Assembly: GCA_900316525.1 (NCBI GenBank)
Contig: ONDF01000021.1
Location: 1 to 47,090, forward strand
Direction of reading: 5' to 3'
Length of the DNA stretch: 47,090 bases
DNA from: an uncultured Bacteroidales bacterium
Lineage (GTDB): Bacteria > Bacteroidota > Bacteroidia > Bacteroidales > UBA932
The notes beneath the pieces are model-generated. The model had not been told where the DNA came from. It saw nothing but the letters and a program-made list of their open reading frames with translations, and searched no databases. This document shows positions 26,693-34,384 of the stretch, piece after piece; position 1 is the first letter of the stretch, and each line of letters begins with the position of its first letter. The position numbers and the translations under genes are program-made.

Positions 26693-27462
26693 TAAATCAA
26701 GCCTCCGTTCGCTTCATAGTCGGCCTTCACGTCCTCGTAGAAGGAAGCGACGGAAGTCTCCATGTACGGGGTCAGCCACAGGTAGCCGATGCCGAAGGTG
26801 AACAGGCACAGGAAGCCCCAGCCGATGAAGCTGAGAATCAGCCAGAAGAGGTCGAACTTATGTCCTTTCATCATCGCGCGGCTGTGGTCGATCGCCTCGT
26901 TCGCGCTGAGCTCCGGATGCTCTTCCAGGATGAAGGGCGTCATCGAATAGGAGAAGGCCTTCACGATGCCGGGGATGATGAAAAGCAGGGACCAGAGGGC
27001 GATGAACAGATTCGTCAGGAACATGCCCCAGACCTTGTGCCAGTAGCCCGTCTTCGCAATCTTGAACATATTGCCCGAGATGGCGTTGTCTCCCTGCACC
27101 AGCAGCTTGAGGAACGCATTGATGAAACCCACGGACAGCGGAAGGACGACGAAGAAGAGCAGCAGGTAGTACAGGCCCATCGTTCCGCTCGCCTTCGACT
27201 GCATGGCGATGTATTCCGGATCCTGCGCCATGGAGAGGGACGCTTCCATCGACTGGCGGATGGCCGTGCTGAAGCTGACGGAGGTGGTCACCTGCGGCAT
27301 GTTCTCATGGATATAGGACTGCAGCTTGACCGTATTGTACATATACGGGCCGATGGTCAGGTACATGACGGCCATGAAGATGACGGTGGCGAGCACGGCC
27401 TTGCCCCAGTTGCCCTTCAGGGCGGCCAGGGCGTCATTCTTGTAGTCGGTGTTTCGTTTCAT
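26692..27462 (-). CDS. DUF975-family integral membrane protein
   Basis: Inner-membrane protein of 256 residues with about five hydrophobic segments. It starts MKRNTDYKNDALAALKGNWGKAVLATVIF. The conserved DUF975 block is visible: NAFLKLLVQGD, then FIALWSLLFIIPGIVKAFSYSMTPFILEEHPELSANEAIDHSRAMMKGHKFDLFWLILSFIGWGFLCLFTFGIGYLWLTPY. Function unknown; family members are widespread in Firmicutes and Bacteroidota and are often beside unrelated genes. It lies between the DUF4465-like lipoprotein gene (12-base gap) and GH20 (one-base overlap), so it is in the same transcript. Confidence 0.87.
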   Translation of the reverse strand: MKRNTDYKNDALAALKGNWGKAVLATVIFMAVMYLTIGPYMYNTVKLQSYIHENMPQVTTSVSFSTAIRQSMEASLSMAQDPEYIAMQSKASGTMGLYYLLLFFVVLPLSVGFINAFLKLLVQGDNAISGNMFKIAKTGYWHKVWGMFLTNLFIALWSLLFIIPGIVKAFSYSMTPFILEEHPELSANEAIDHSRAMMKGHKFDLFWLILSFIGWGFLCLFTFGIGYLWLTPYMETSVASFYEDVKADYEANGGLI

Positions 27463-27474
27463 AAGGGGAGGGTT

Positions 27475-28248
27475 TTATTCGTAGATTTCAATGTAGTGGT
27501 AGCCCATGTCGTCCAGGCAGCAGTACAGCGGGAAATCCGCGCGGCTGGAAGAGAGGTGCAGGCCCAGTTCGTCGATCTTGCCGAGGTCGGACAGATCCAC
27601 GTTCGTCCATTCCTTGAGGTAGCTGGTGCCGTCGATGAGCGCCACCTCCTTGGTGCCGGTCGCCTTCTTGTTCAGCATGCCGGTGAAGGTCAGCTTGAGG
27701 TAGTCGCCGGCCTGGAAAGGGCCTTCCGCGAGGCCGGTGCCGTGCACGGCGGCCTGCACGGCGGCCTGCACATTGTGGACGAACGCGTACTCTATGGAGC
27801 AGGAGGACGTCGCATTGGGAACCAGGACCTGGATGATATGTTCCGGCATCTGCGCGGCCGTCGTGTCGTGGAAGACCGCATAGGCCCGCGACTTCTTGTT
27901 GCCGCCGTCCGCGTCGAAGACGGCGAAGCGGGAAGGCTTCCGGCCGGCCGACGCGTCGGCGTCCTTGCCCCGCGCGAGGCAGATGCCGCCCAGGAAATCG
28001 TCGGCATCGTCCAGCTTGGCGAAATGATAGATCGGTCCGAGGGAGATGCTCGGGGCGCAGGCGATGGTATCTTTTCCGCCGTCAAACAACTTGTTGAGGA
28101 ATTCGTCCCACTCATAATCATAGTCCGGCTCGAACTTGACGAGCAGATGGGCGTCGTACTCGTTCCGGAAATCATTCTTGCCGAAGCAGGAGGCCACCAG
28201 GAGGGCCATGGCGCCCAGAAGGGCGCACCGTATCATTTTTTTCTTCAT
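27475..28248 (-). CDS. DUF4465-like lipoprotein
   Basis: Predicted lipoprotein of 257 residues; signal MKKKMIRCALLGAMALLVASC, Cys21. The second half resembles DUF4465: GDYLKLTFTGML, then DGTSYLKEWTNVDLSDLGKIDELGLHLSSS, ending YCCLDDMGYHYIEIYE. These beta-sandwich proteins are common surface lipoproteins in Bacteroidales, probably carbohydrate-related, but their role is unproven. The middle holds an in-frame perfect 12-bp duplication (27743-27766) encoding VQAAVQAA. First gene of the cluster with DUF975, GH20 and alkaline phosphatase. The LemA gene is divergent, 63 bases away. Confidence 0.7.
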   Translation of the reverse strand: MKKKMIRCALLGAMALLVASCFGKNDFRNEYDAHLLVKFEPDYDYEWDEFLNKLFDGGKDTIACAPSISLGPIYHFAKLDDADDFLGGICLARGKDADASAGRKPSRFAVFDADGGNKKSRAYAVFHDTTAAQMPEHIIQVLVPNATSSCSIEYAFVHNVQAAVQAAVHGTGLAEGPFQAGDYLKLTFTGMLNKKATGTKEVALIDGTSYLKEWTNVDLSDLGKIDELGLHLSSSRADFPLYCCLDDMGYHYIEIYE

Positions 28249-28272
28249 GATACAAAACTACATATTTTTTTG

Positions 28273-28280
28273 TAAATTTG
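28273..28280 (+). promoter_or_regulatory. -7 box of the lemA operon
   Basis: TAAATTTG, matching TAnnTTTG, 31 bases before the LemA ATG at 28312. It sits in a T-rich gap shared with the divergent lipoprotein gene. No clear -33 TTG at 19-21 bases was found. Confidence 0.5.
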
Positions 28281-28311
28281 TGTGATAGACAATCCAATAA
28301 ACTTCAATACC

Positions 28312-28866
28312 ATGTCCGTTACACTCATTGTCATCCTGGCCGTTGCGGCCGCCCTCGTCCTCTGGGGCGTCAAGGTTCAGAACCAGCTTGTCCAGAGCGA
28401 CGAGCTCTGCAACAACGCCCTGAAGCAGATCAACGTCCAGCAGGTCAGCCGTTACGACGCCCTCAAGGCGATCGTGAAACTTACCCGCGAGTATGCCTCG
28501 TATGAGAGCGAGACCCTGGAGAAGGTGATCGCCCAGCGGAAGATCACCGCCGCGGCGAACCCGTCCGTCGACGACATCAACGCCAACGAGGCCGCCCTCC
28601 AGGCCATGAGCGCGAAACTCATCGCCATCGCCGAGCAGTATCCCGACCTCAAGGCGAACCAGAACTACCAGCAGGCCATGGCGGACGTCAAGCAGTACGA
28701 AGAGAACGTGCGCCTGTCCCGCATGACCTTCAACGACACCGTCACCAAGTACAACAACATGGTCCGCATGTTCCCGGGCTCCGTGGTGGCCGGCATCCTG
28801 GGCTTCGCCAAGCGCGACTATCTCGCCGACGAGCCCGCCAAGAAAGACTATCCGGACATCTTCTAA
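28312..28866 (+). CDS. lemA: LemA family protein
   Basis: Membrane-anchored coiled-coil protein of 184 residues from the ATG at 28312 (MSVTLIVILAVAAALVLWGVKVQNQLVQ). One N-terminal TM helix precedes a long four-helix body. The family pattern is clear: NNALKQINVQQVSRYDALKAIVKLTREYASYE, then QYPDLKANQNYQQAMADVKQYEENVRLSRMTFNDTVTKYNNMVRMFPGSVVAGILGF. LemA is usually encoded next to a DUF2207 or TPM-domain protein, as here (3-base gap). Biochemical role unknown; roles in envelope homeostasis have been proposed. Confidence 0.94.
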   Translation: MSVTLIVILAVAAALVLWGVKVQNQLVQSDELCNNALKQINVQQVSRYDALKAIVKLTREYASYESETLEKVIAQRKITAAANPSVDDINANEAALQAMSAKLIAIAEQYPDLKANQNYQQAMADVKQYEENVRLSRMTFNDTVTKYNNMVRMFPGSVVAGILGFAKRDYLADEPAKKDYPDIF

Positions 28867-28869
28867 GCG

Positions 28870-30531
28870 ATGAAGCGACGGCTCCTTACCGTGCTGGCGG
28901 TTCTCGCCGGCACTTTTGGCGTTTATGCGCAGACCATCCGGGACATCGACATCCGGGCGGTCCTGCGGCCGGACGGCTCCGCGCGGATCACCCAGGTCTG
29001 GGACGTCAACGTCGTACGGGGCACCGAATGGTACATTCCCATCGACAACCTCGGGAAGATGTCCGTCACGGACCTCTCCGTGAGCGAGAACGGCCAGCCG
29101 TTCGTCAGCGAGGGGAACCGCTGGGACGTGGACCGTTCCCTGGAGGAGAAAACCGGCCGCTGCGGCATCGTCGAGAAGCGGAACGGCGTGGAACTGTGCT
29201 GGGGGCAGGGCTCCTATGGCCCCCACGTATGGACGGCGGAATTCACCGTCCACGGGCTCGTCCAGGCCTTCAACGACGCCGACGGCTTCAACTTCATGTT
29301 CGTCAATCCGGGTCTCGCCGCCCCGCCGCAGCACGTGAAGATTACCCTGGTCAACGGAACGGGCGGCCCGCAGTGGACCTATGACAACACCCTCGTCTGG
29401 GGCTTCGGCTCTTACGGCGACATCAACGTCCAGGACGGCGCCATCGTGTACGAGTCCTTGGAACCGTACTCCGACGGAAGCTCGGCCATCATCCTCACCC
29501 GCTTCGAGAAAGGGCTCTTCCAGCCCGAGGTCGAGCGCGACATGAGCTTTGACGAGCTCCGGGAAAAGGCCCTGGAAGGCAGTTCCTACGGGGAGAATGA
29601 CAAGGAGGAGACCTTCTTCAAGTGGCTGATGGCCATCCTGTTCGGCGGCACCCTGTTCGCCGCCATCCGCGCCGCGGTCCTGCAGGCCCTGGGCTACAAG
29701 TACAAGAAGTCCATGTACGGCAAGACCAAGATCACGGAATGGTTCCGCGAGGCGCCCCTGGGCGGCAACCTGTTCGCCTCCAGCTACGTGCTGGACAACG
29801 GCTGGCGGTTTGCCGGTCCCGCCTCGTCCAAGAACCTCATCGGCGCGCTCTTCCTGCGCTGGATCCTGGACGGGAAGGTGAAGGTCATGCCCGACCCGGA
29901 CAAGCCCAAGCGCGTGAACCTGGCGTTCACCCCGGGCCTCGAGTTCGACGACGACGTGGAAGGCGCCCTGTACCGGATGGCCGTCGAGGCCAGCGGCGGG
30001 AACCTCCTGCTGGAGTCCGGCGAGTTCGAGAGATGGTCCGAGAAGCACTACAAGCAGTTCCTCGCCTGGCCCGACCGGGCGAAGGCCCGCGGCCGGAGCT
30101 ACCTCCACGAGAAGAATCTCCTGCAGCACGGCGACACCACCAACCAGGACGGCCAGGTCCAGGCCTGCCGCGTGGTGGAATTCAAGAACTTCCTGAACGA
30201 CTTCACGCTGTCCAAGGAACGCGGCGCCGTGGAAGTGGGCCTGTGGAAGGACTACCTCGTGTTCGCCCAGCTGTACGGCATCGCCGACAAGGTGGCCGAG
30301 CAGTTCCAGAAGCTGTATCCGAAGGAGTTCCAGGAGCTGTCCCAGTCCGTGGGCATGGACCCGAACATGATGCAGCGCACCATCCGCCTGAACAACATGA
30401 CCACCACCTCCGCGATGAACCGCGCCACGAGCAAGTACCAGGCCGGCAGCATCAAGGGCACCGGCGGCCACACCTCCTTCGGCGGAGGCGGCGGCTTCTC
30501 CGGCGGCGGCTTCGGCGGGGGCAGCCGATAG
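28870..30531 (+). CDS. DUF2207 membrane protein with Gly-rich tail
   Basis: Exported, membrane-anchored protein of 553 residues. Signal peptide to about residue 20 (GVYAQ). An extracytoplasmic DUF2207 beta domain at about 22-215 starts TIRDIDIRAVLRPDGSARITQVWDV. One TM segment near 255-275 (KWLMAILFGGTLFAAIRAAVLQAL) follows. A large cytoplasmic region contains LIGALFLRWILDGKVKVMP and the LWKDYLVFAQLYGIADKVAEQFQKLYP block typical of the family. The last ~20 residues are Gly/Ser/Phe-rich, also usual. Co-encoded with LemA. The function is not established. Confidence 0.92.
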   Translation: MKRRLLTVLAVLAGTFGVYAQTIRDIDIRAVLRPDGSARITQVWDVNVVRGTEWYIPIDNLGKMSVTDLSVSENGQPFVSEGNRWDVDRSLEEKTGRCGIVEKRNGVELCWGQGSYGPHVWTAEFTVHGLVQAFNDADGFNFMFVNPGLAAPPQHVKITLVNGTGGPQWTYDNTLVWGFGSYGDINVQDGAIVYESLEPYSDGSSAIILTRFEKGLFQPEVERDMSFDELREKALEGSSYGENDKEETFFKWLMAILFGGTLFAAIRAAVLQALGYKYKKSMYGKTKITEWFREAPLGGNLFASSYVLDNGWRFAGPASSKNLIGALFLRWILDGKVKVMPDPDKPKRVNLAFTPGLEFDDDVEGALYRMAVEASGGNLLLESGEFERWSEKHYKQFLAWPDRAKARGRSYLHEKNLLQHGDTTNQDGQVQACRVVEFKNFLNDFTLSKERGAVEVGLWKDYLVFAQLYGIADKVAEQFQKLYPKEFQELSQSVGMDPNMMQRTIRLNNMTTTSAMNRATSKYQAGSIKGTGGHTSFGGGGGFSGGGFGGGSR

Positions 30532-30543
30532 ACGGCTTTTATC

Positions 30544-31785
30544 CTAGGACCGGCGGGAAAGCGAGGCTTCGTTTTTCCGCCGGTCGTGGTATTCGGCGAC
30601 GGCGGTGAAGAAGGCGTCGGAGGAGGAGTTGAGGGCGGTCTCGACGGAGTCCTGGACGACGCCGATGATGAAGCCGACGGCGACCGCCTGCATGGCGATG
30701 TCATTGCCGATGCCGAAGAAGGAGCAGGCCATCGGGACGAGGAGGAGGGAGCCGCCGGCCACCCCGGAGGCGCCGCAGGCGCCGAGGGTGGCAATCAGCG
30801 ACAGGAAGAGCGCGGACGCAAAGCTTACCTCCACGCCCACCGTATGCGCCACGGCGAGCGAGAGGACCGCGATGGTCACGGCCGCGCCGTTCATGTTCAC
30901 CGTCGATCCCAGCGGAATGCTCACGCTGTAGAACTCTTCATCCAGGCCGAGCCGCTTGCAAAGGTCCATGTTGATGGGGATGTTCGCGGCGGAGGAACGC
31001 GTGAAGAACGCGTTCAGGCCGCTCGTGCGCAGGCACTGCCAATACAGCGGATACGGGTTCTTCCGGATATGCAGCCAGGCGATGAAGGGATTCACGAGGA
31101 AGGCGGTGCAGCACATGCAGCCGACCAGCAGGAGCAGTAGCTTTCCATAGTCCCGGAAGATTTCCAGGCCGCTCTCGGAGACGGAGGAAAACACGAGGCC
31201 CAGGATGCCGAAAGGCGCGAACTGGATAACCCAGCGGACAATCTGCGAGACCACGTCCGCCAGGTCGCTGAAGACCCCGATGGTCCGCTCCGAAGCCAGC
31301 AGCTTCAGGGCGAAGCCCAGGATGATGGCCCAGAACAGGATGCCGATGTAATTGGCCTGCGCAAGCGCCTGGACGGGGTTCATCACCATATTCGTGAGGA
31401 GCGTCAGGAACACGTCCGACAGGCCGCCGGGCGCGCTGCCGCCGGCCTCGGTCCCCTGCAGCGCGATCGTCACCGGGAACAGGAAGCTCGCCACCACCGC
31501 GAAGATCGCGGCGCACAGCGTGGACACCAGGTACAGGATGATGACCGTACGGAAGCGGGGGCCCAGGCCGCCCTTCGCCTTGGCGATGGACGAAGCGACA
31601 AGCAGCGCCACCAGCACCGGGGCGATGGCCTTCAAGGCGCTCACGAACACCTGCCCCAGAATCCCGACCGCCTTCCACTGCGGGCACAACAGCCCCAGCA
31701 TGGCGCCGATCACCAGGCCGATCACGATTCGCAGCACCAGCGAACTGTCGGACCACTTCTTCAGGACGGAAGAAAACTTGCTCAT
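30544..31785 (-). CDS. sstT: Sodium/serine-threonine symporter (SstT-like, DAACS family)
   Basis: Inner-membrane Na+-coupled amino-acid transporter. The ATG at 31785 (MSKFSSVLKKWSDSSLVLRIVIG) gives 413 residues, normal for SstT; the longer frame lacks support. Family blocks include GSVFVSALKAIAPVLVALLVASSIA-like TM3 (here GQVFVSALKAIAPVLVAL), the serine-rich reentrant loop FFTRSSAANIPINMDLCKRLGL, the unwound TM7 region PLGSTVNMNGAAVTIAVL, and GASGVAGGSLLLVPMAC followed by VQDSVETALNSSSD in TM8. Convergent with the DUF2207 gene: stop codons are 12 bases apart, and a hairpin at 30549-30584 lies within its last codons. Confidence 0.92.
   Translation of the reverse strand: MSKFSSVLKKWSDSSLVLRIVIGLVIGAMLGLLCPQWKAVGILGQVFVSALKAIAPVLVALLVASSIAKAKGGLGPRFRTVIILYLVSTLCAAIFAVVASFLFPVTIALQGTEAGGSAPGGLSDVFLTLLTNMVMNPVQALAQANYIGILFWAIILGFALKLLASERTIGVFSDLADVVSQIVRWVIQFAPFGILGLVFSSVSESGLEIFRDYGKLLLLLVGCMCCTAFLVNPFIAWLHIRKNPYPLYWQCLRTSGLNAFFTRSSAANIPINMDLCKRLGLDEEFYSVSIPLGSTVNMNGAAVTIAVLSLAVAHTVGVEVSFASALFLSLIATLGACGASGVAGGSLLLVPMACSFFGIGNDIAMQAVAVGFIIGVVQDSVETALNSSSDAFFTAVAEYHDRRKNEASLSRRS
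30549..30584. terminator. Probable terminator hairpin inside the 3' end of sstT
   Basis: ACCGGCGG (30549-30556) pairs with CCGCCGGT (30577-30584), extended by a G-T wobble and AAA/TTT. The right arm is preceded by TTTTT rather than followed by it, so the U-tract is not ideal for the plus strand. It could end DUF2207 transcripts by stem formation. This is a structural guess from the sequence. Confidence 0.4.
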
Positions 31786-31829
31786 ACTTTGCAAGGTAAG
31801 AAAAAAGGCCGGAAATGGCAAGAAATCAC

Positions 31830-31837
31830 TATATTTG
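31830..31837 (+). promoter_or_regulatory. -7 box of the GH51-GH31 operon
   Basis: TATATTTG, matching TAnnTTTG, ends 19 bases before the GH51 ATG at 31857. It lies in the 71-base gap between the divergent sstT and GH51 starts. Confidence 0.55.
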
Positions 31838-31856
31838 TGAAAAGTACTAAAACGGT

Positions 31857-34382
31857 ATGAAACGTCTTCTCACATTCGTTACGGCGCTCATCTTGAGCGG
31901 GATGGCCTGGGGCCAAGTGTCCATCCAAGTGAAATCCGGGAAACCGGCCGGGAACATCGACCCGATGCTGTACGGGCAGCTGTTCGAGCACATCTATTTC
32001 TCCGCGAACAACGGTGTATGGCAGGAGCTGATGTACGGCCGGTCGTTCGAGCCGGAGCACTACCCCGGCATCCCGCCGCGGGACGGGTATTTCGACGGCT
32101 GGTTCGCCGACGACGACGCCGTGCTGCACTCCCCCACGCGCTATGAGCAGCCGATCCGCCTGGCCACCCTGGACACGGACAGCTACGACGTGGAGATGGA
32201 CGTGAAATGGCGGGCGTACCTCCTGCCCGGCCGGCGCTGGAGCGGCGGCCTGCTGGACCTGCGCTTCGCGTTCAAGGACCTGGCGGACGGGTCGGATTCC
32301 TACTACCTGCGGCTCTATGACCCGGCCTACGAGGGACAGCGGTTCGCCCTGGCGCAGACCCAGGCCCAGATTGAGGCCGACAATCAGGCGAAGGCGCTCG
32401 CCAAGGCGCAGAAAGCCGTCACCGGCGCCCAGTTCGCCCTGGCGGTCCGGCAGGAAAAAGAGGTCGCCTTCGGTCCCCGGACCCGGAAGGTCGTCACGCT
32501 GGAGCCGCTGGCCGCGAAGGCGGCGCAGCCCGTCCAGCTGGACCAGGAGGCCTGGCATCATCTGAAAATCAGCTGCCGCGGGCAGCGCGTGCGCGTCTGG
32601 TGGGACGGCAAGCAGGTAGTTTCCTGCAAAGTCCCCGACAGCCGCCCGCAGAATACCCTTACCCTGTGGGAGAACTACACGGAAGCCCTCTATAAGAACA
32701 TCCGCGTGACTTCCGCCGACGGGAAGAAGGTCCTGTTCGAAGGCCTTCCGGAGGACGTCCGGATCCCCGACGTCGCCCCCGAATGGGCGGCCTTCGGCCC
32801 GGGCAAGTACCGCCTCCTGAAGGGCGACGCCATCAATATGGACTATGCCCAGGAAATCACCGCCGGGGCGACCGCGGCGGGCATCGCCCAGGGGCCGCAG
32901 AACGTGGTGCCCGGCGAGACGTTCGTGGGCTCGGTCTATGCCAAGGGCGACGGCCGGCTGTCCGTCGCGCTGGTCCGGGACGGACGCATCCTGCGGGAGC
33001 AGGCGCTCGGCGTCCCGGGCGCCGCGTGGAAGAAGTACGATATCTCCCTGCCGGCTGGCGAGCTGTCCGGCGACGCCGACTTCGCCATCCTGGCGACGGG
33101 CGGCACGCTGCTGGTGGACCAGGTGACGCTCTCCACGGCCACCGGCCAGGCGAACGGCGGTTTCCGGCCGGACATCCTGCAGGCCGTGAAGGACCTGCAC
33201 CCGACCTGCCTGCGCTGGCCGGGCGGCGGCTATGTGGCCCAGTACTACTGGCAGTGGGGCATCGGCCCGCAGGAGCAGCGCTATCGCTGGCCGCACTGGA
33301 TGTGGATGGACTATGACCAGAACTGCTTCGGCACCGACGAGTTCATCAAGTTCTGCCGGGAAGTGAATACGGAGCCCGTGATCGTGGTGTCCGTCCATTT
33401 CGAGCGTCCGGCCGAGGAGTACGACTCCATCCTGGCCGACGCCGTGAACTGGGTGCGCTACTGCAACGCCCCCGCCACGGACGAATGGGGCGCCAAGCGC
33501 GCCGCCAACGGCCATCCGGAGCCGTACAACGTGAAGTATTGGGAGATCGACAACGAGATGTGGGAGATGGGCATCGACCGCTACGAAAAATGCGTCCGGG
33601 ATTTCTCCACGGCCATGCGCGAAGTGGATCCGTCCATCAAGGTCATCGCCTGCGGCGGCTTCCGCGAGGATGAGGAATTCCTGCAGCGGTCGGCGAACTA
33701 CTTCGACTATCTGAGCCTCCACCACTACGAGCAGGCCGGCGGCTACGCCACCGGGCCGAAGCGTCTGGGCGAGCAGTACGACCGCTACGCGAAGATGATC
33801 GCCGCCTGCCCGAACCCGAACGTGAAACTGTTCATCTCCGAATGGAACCTGAACAGCACCGACTGGCGCACGGGCCTCTTCGCCGGCGGCTTCCTGAACA
33901 CGTGCGAGGCCCGCGACGTCGTCGCGATGGGCGCCGCCGCCCTGTTCATCCGCCGCACCGACGCCCCCGACTGGAACAACGCCTTCATCAACTTCGACTA
34001 CAAGGACCTGTTCGTCGCCCCGAACTACCTGGTGACGGAACTCTGGTACGACCACTTCTCCCGGTATCTGCTTGACTACGAAGGAGACACCGGCGACCTG
34101 AGCGTCGTCACCACCCTGTCGGAAAACGGCCGAGACGTCATCGTGAAGGTCGTGAATCCCACCGAGAACGCCTGCGACCTGACCGTCTCCGGCGACTGGA
34201 AGGGCATCGCCGGCACGGCCTATGACTTCTACGCGCCCGGCTCCCTGACCGCCGCGAACAGCATGGCGGACAAGCACGCCGTCGCGCTCCAGCACGCCGC
34301 GCCTTCTGCGAAGGACAACGCGGTAACCCTCCACGTCGAGCCCCTTTCCGCCGGCGTCCTGACCATTACGAAATCCTTCTGA
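31857..34382 (+). CDS. GH51 alpha-L-arabinofuranosidase
   Basis: Exported glycosidase removing arabinofuranosyl side chains from arabinan, arabinoxylan or arabinoxyloglucan. The 841-residue protein has a signal peptide ending near MAWG-Q. The GH51 core begins NIDPMLYGQLFEHIYFSANNGVWQELMYGRSFEPE. A large beta-sandwich-like region (about 80-290, with YDVEMDVKWRAY and HHLKISCRGQRVRVWWDGKQV) is inserted before the barrel resumes at LRWPGGGYVAQYYWQW. The acid/base is Glu567 in WEIDNEMWEMG and the nucleophile Glu662 in FISEWNLNS. A C-terminal beta domain ends the protein. The neighbouring GH31 gene starts 2 bases after the stop, which supports a hemicellulose side-chain pathway. Confidence 0.94.
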   Translation: MKRLLTFVTALILSGMAWGQVSIQVKSGKPAGNIDPMLYGQLFEHIYFSANNGVWQELMYGRSFEPEHYPGIPPRDGYFDGWFADDDAVLHSPTRYEQPIRLATLDTDSYDVEMDVKWRAYLLPGRRWSGGLLDLRFAFKDLADGSDSYYLRLYDPAYEGQRFALAQTQAQIEADNQAKALAKAQKAVTGAQFALAVRQEKEVAFGPRTRKVVTLEPLAAKAAQPVQLDQEAWHHLKISCRGQRVRVWWDGKQVVSCKVPDSRPQNTLTLWENYTEALYKNIRVTSADGKKVLFEGLPEDVRIPDVAPEWAAFGPGKYRLLKGDAINMDYAQEITAGATAAGIAQGPQNVVPGETFVGSVYAKGDGRLSVALVRDGRILREQALGVPGAAWKKYDISLPAGELSGDADFAILATGGTLLVDQVTLSTATGQANGGFRPDILQAVKDLHPTCLRWPGGGYVAQYYWQWGIGPQEQRYRWPHWMWMDYDQNCFGTDEFIKFCREVNTEPVIVVSVHFERPAEEYDSILADAVNWVRYCNAPATDEWGAKRAANGHPEPYNVKYWEIDNEMWEMGIDRYEKCVRDFSTAMREVDPSIKVIACGGFREDEEFLQRSANYFDYLSLHHYEQAGGYATGPKRLGEQYDRYAKMIAACPNPNVKLFISEWNLNSTDWRTGLFAGGFLNTCEARDVVAMGAAALFIRRTDAPDWNNAFINFDYKDLFVAPNYLVTELWYDHFSRYLLDYEGDTGDLSVVTTLSENGRDVIVKVVNPTENACDLTVSGDWKGIAGTAYDFYAPGSLTAANSMADKHAVALQHAAPSAKDNAVTLHVEPLSAGVLTITKSF

Positions 34383-34384
34383 CC

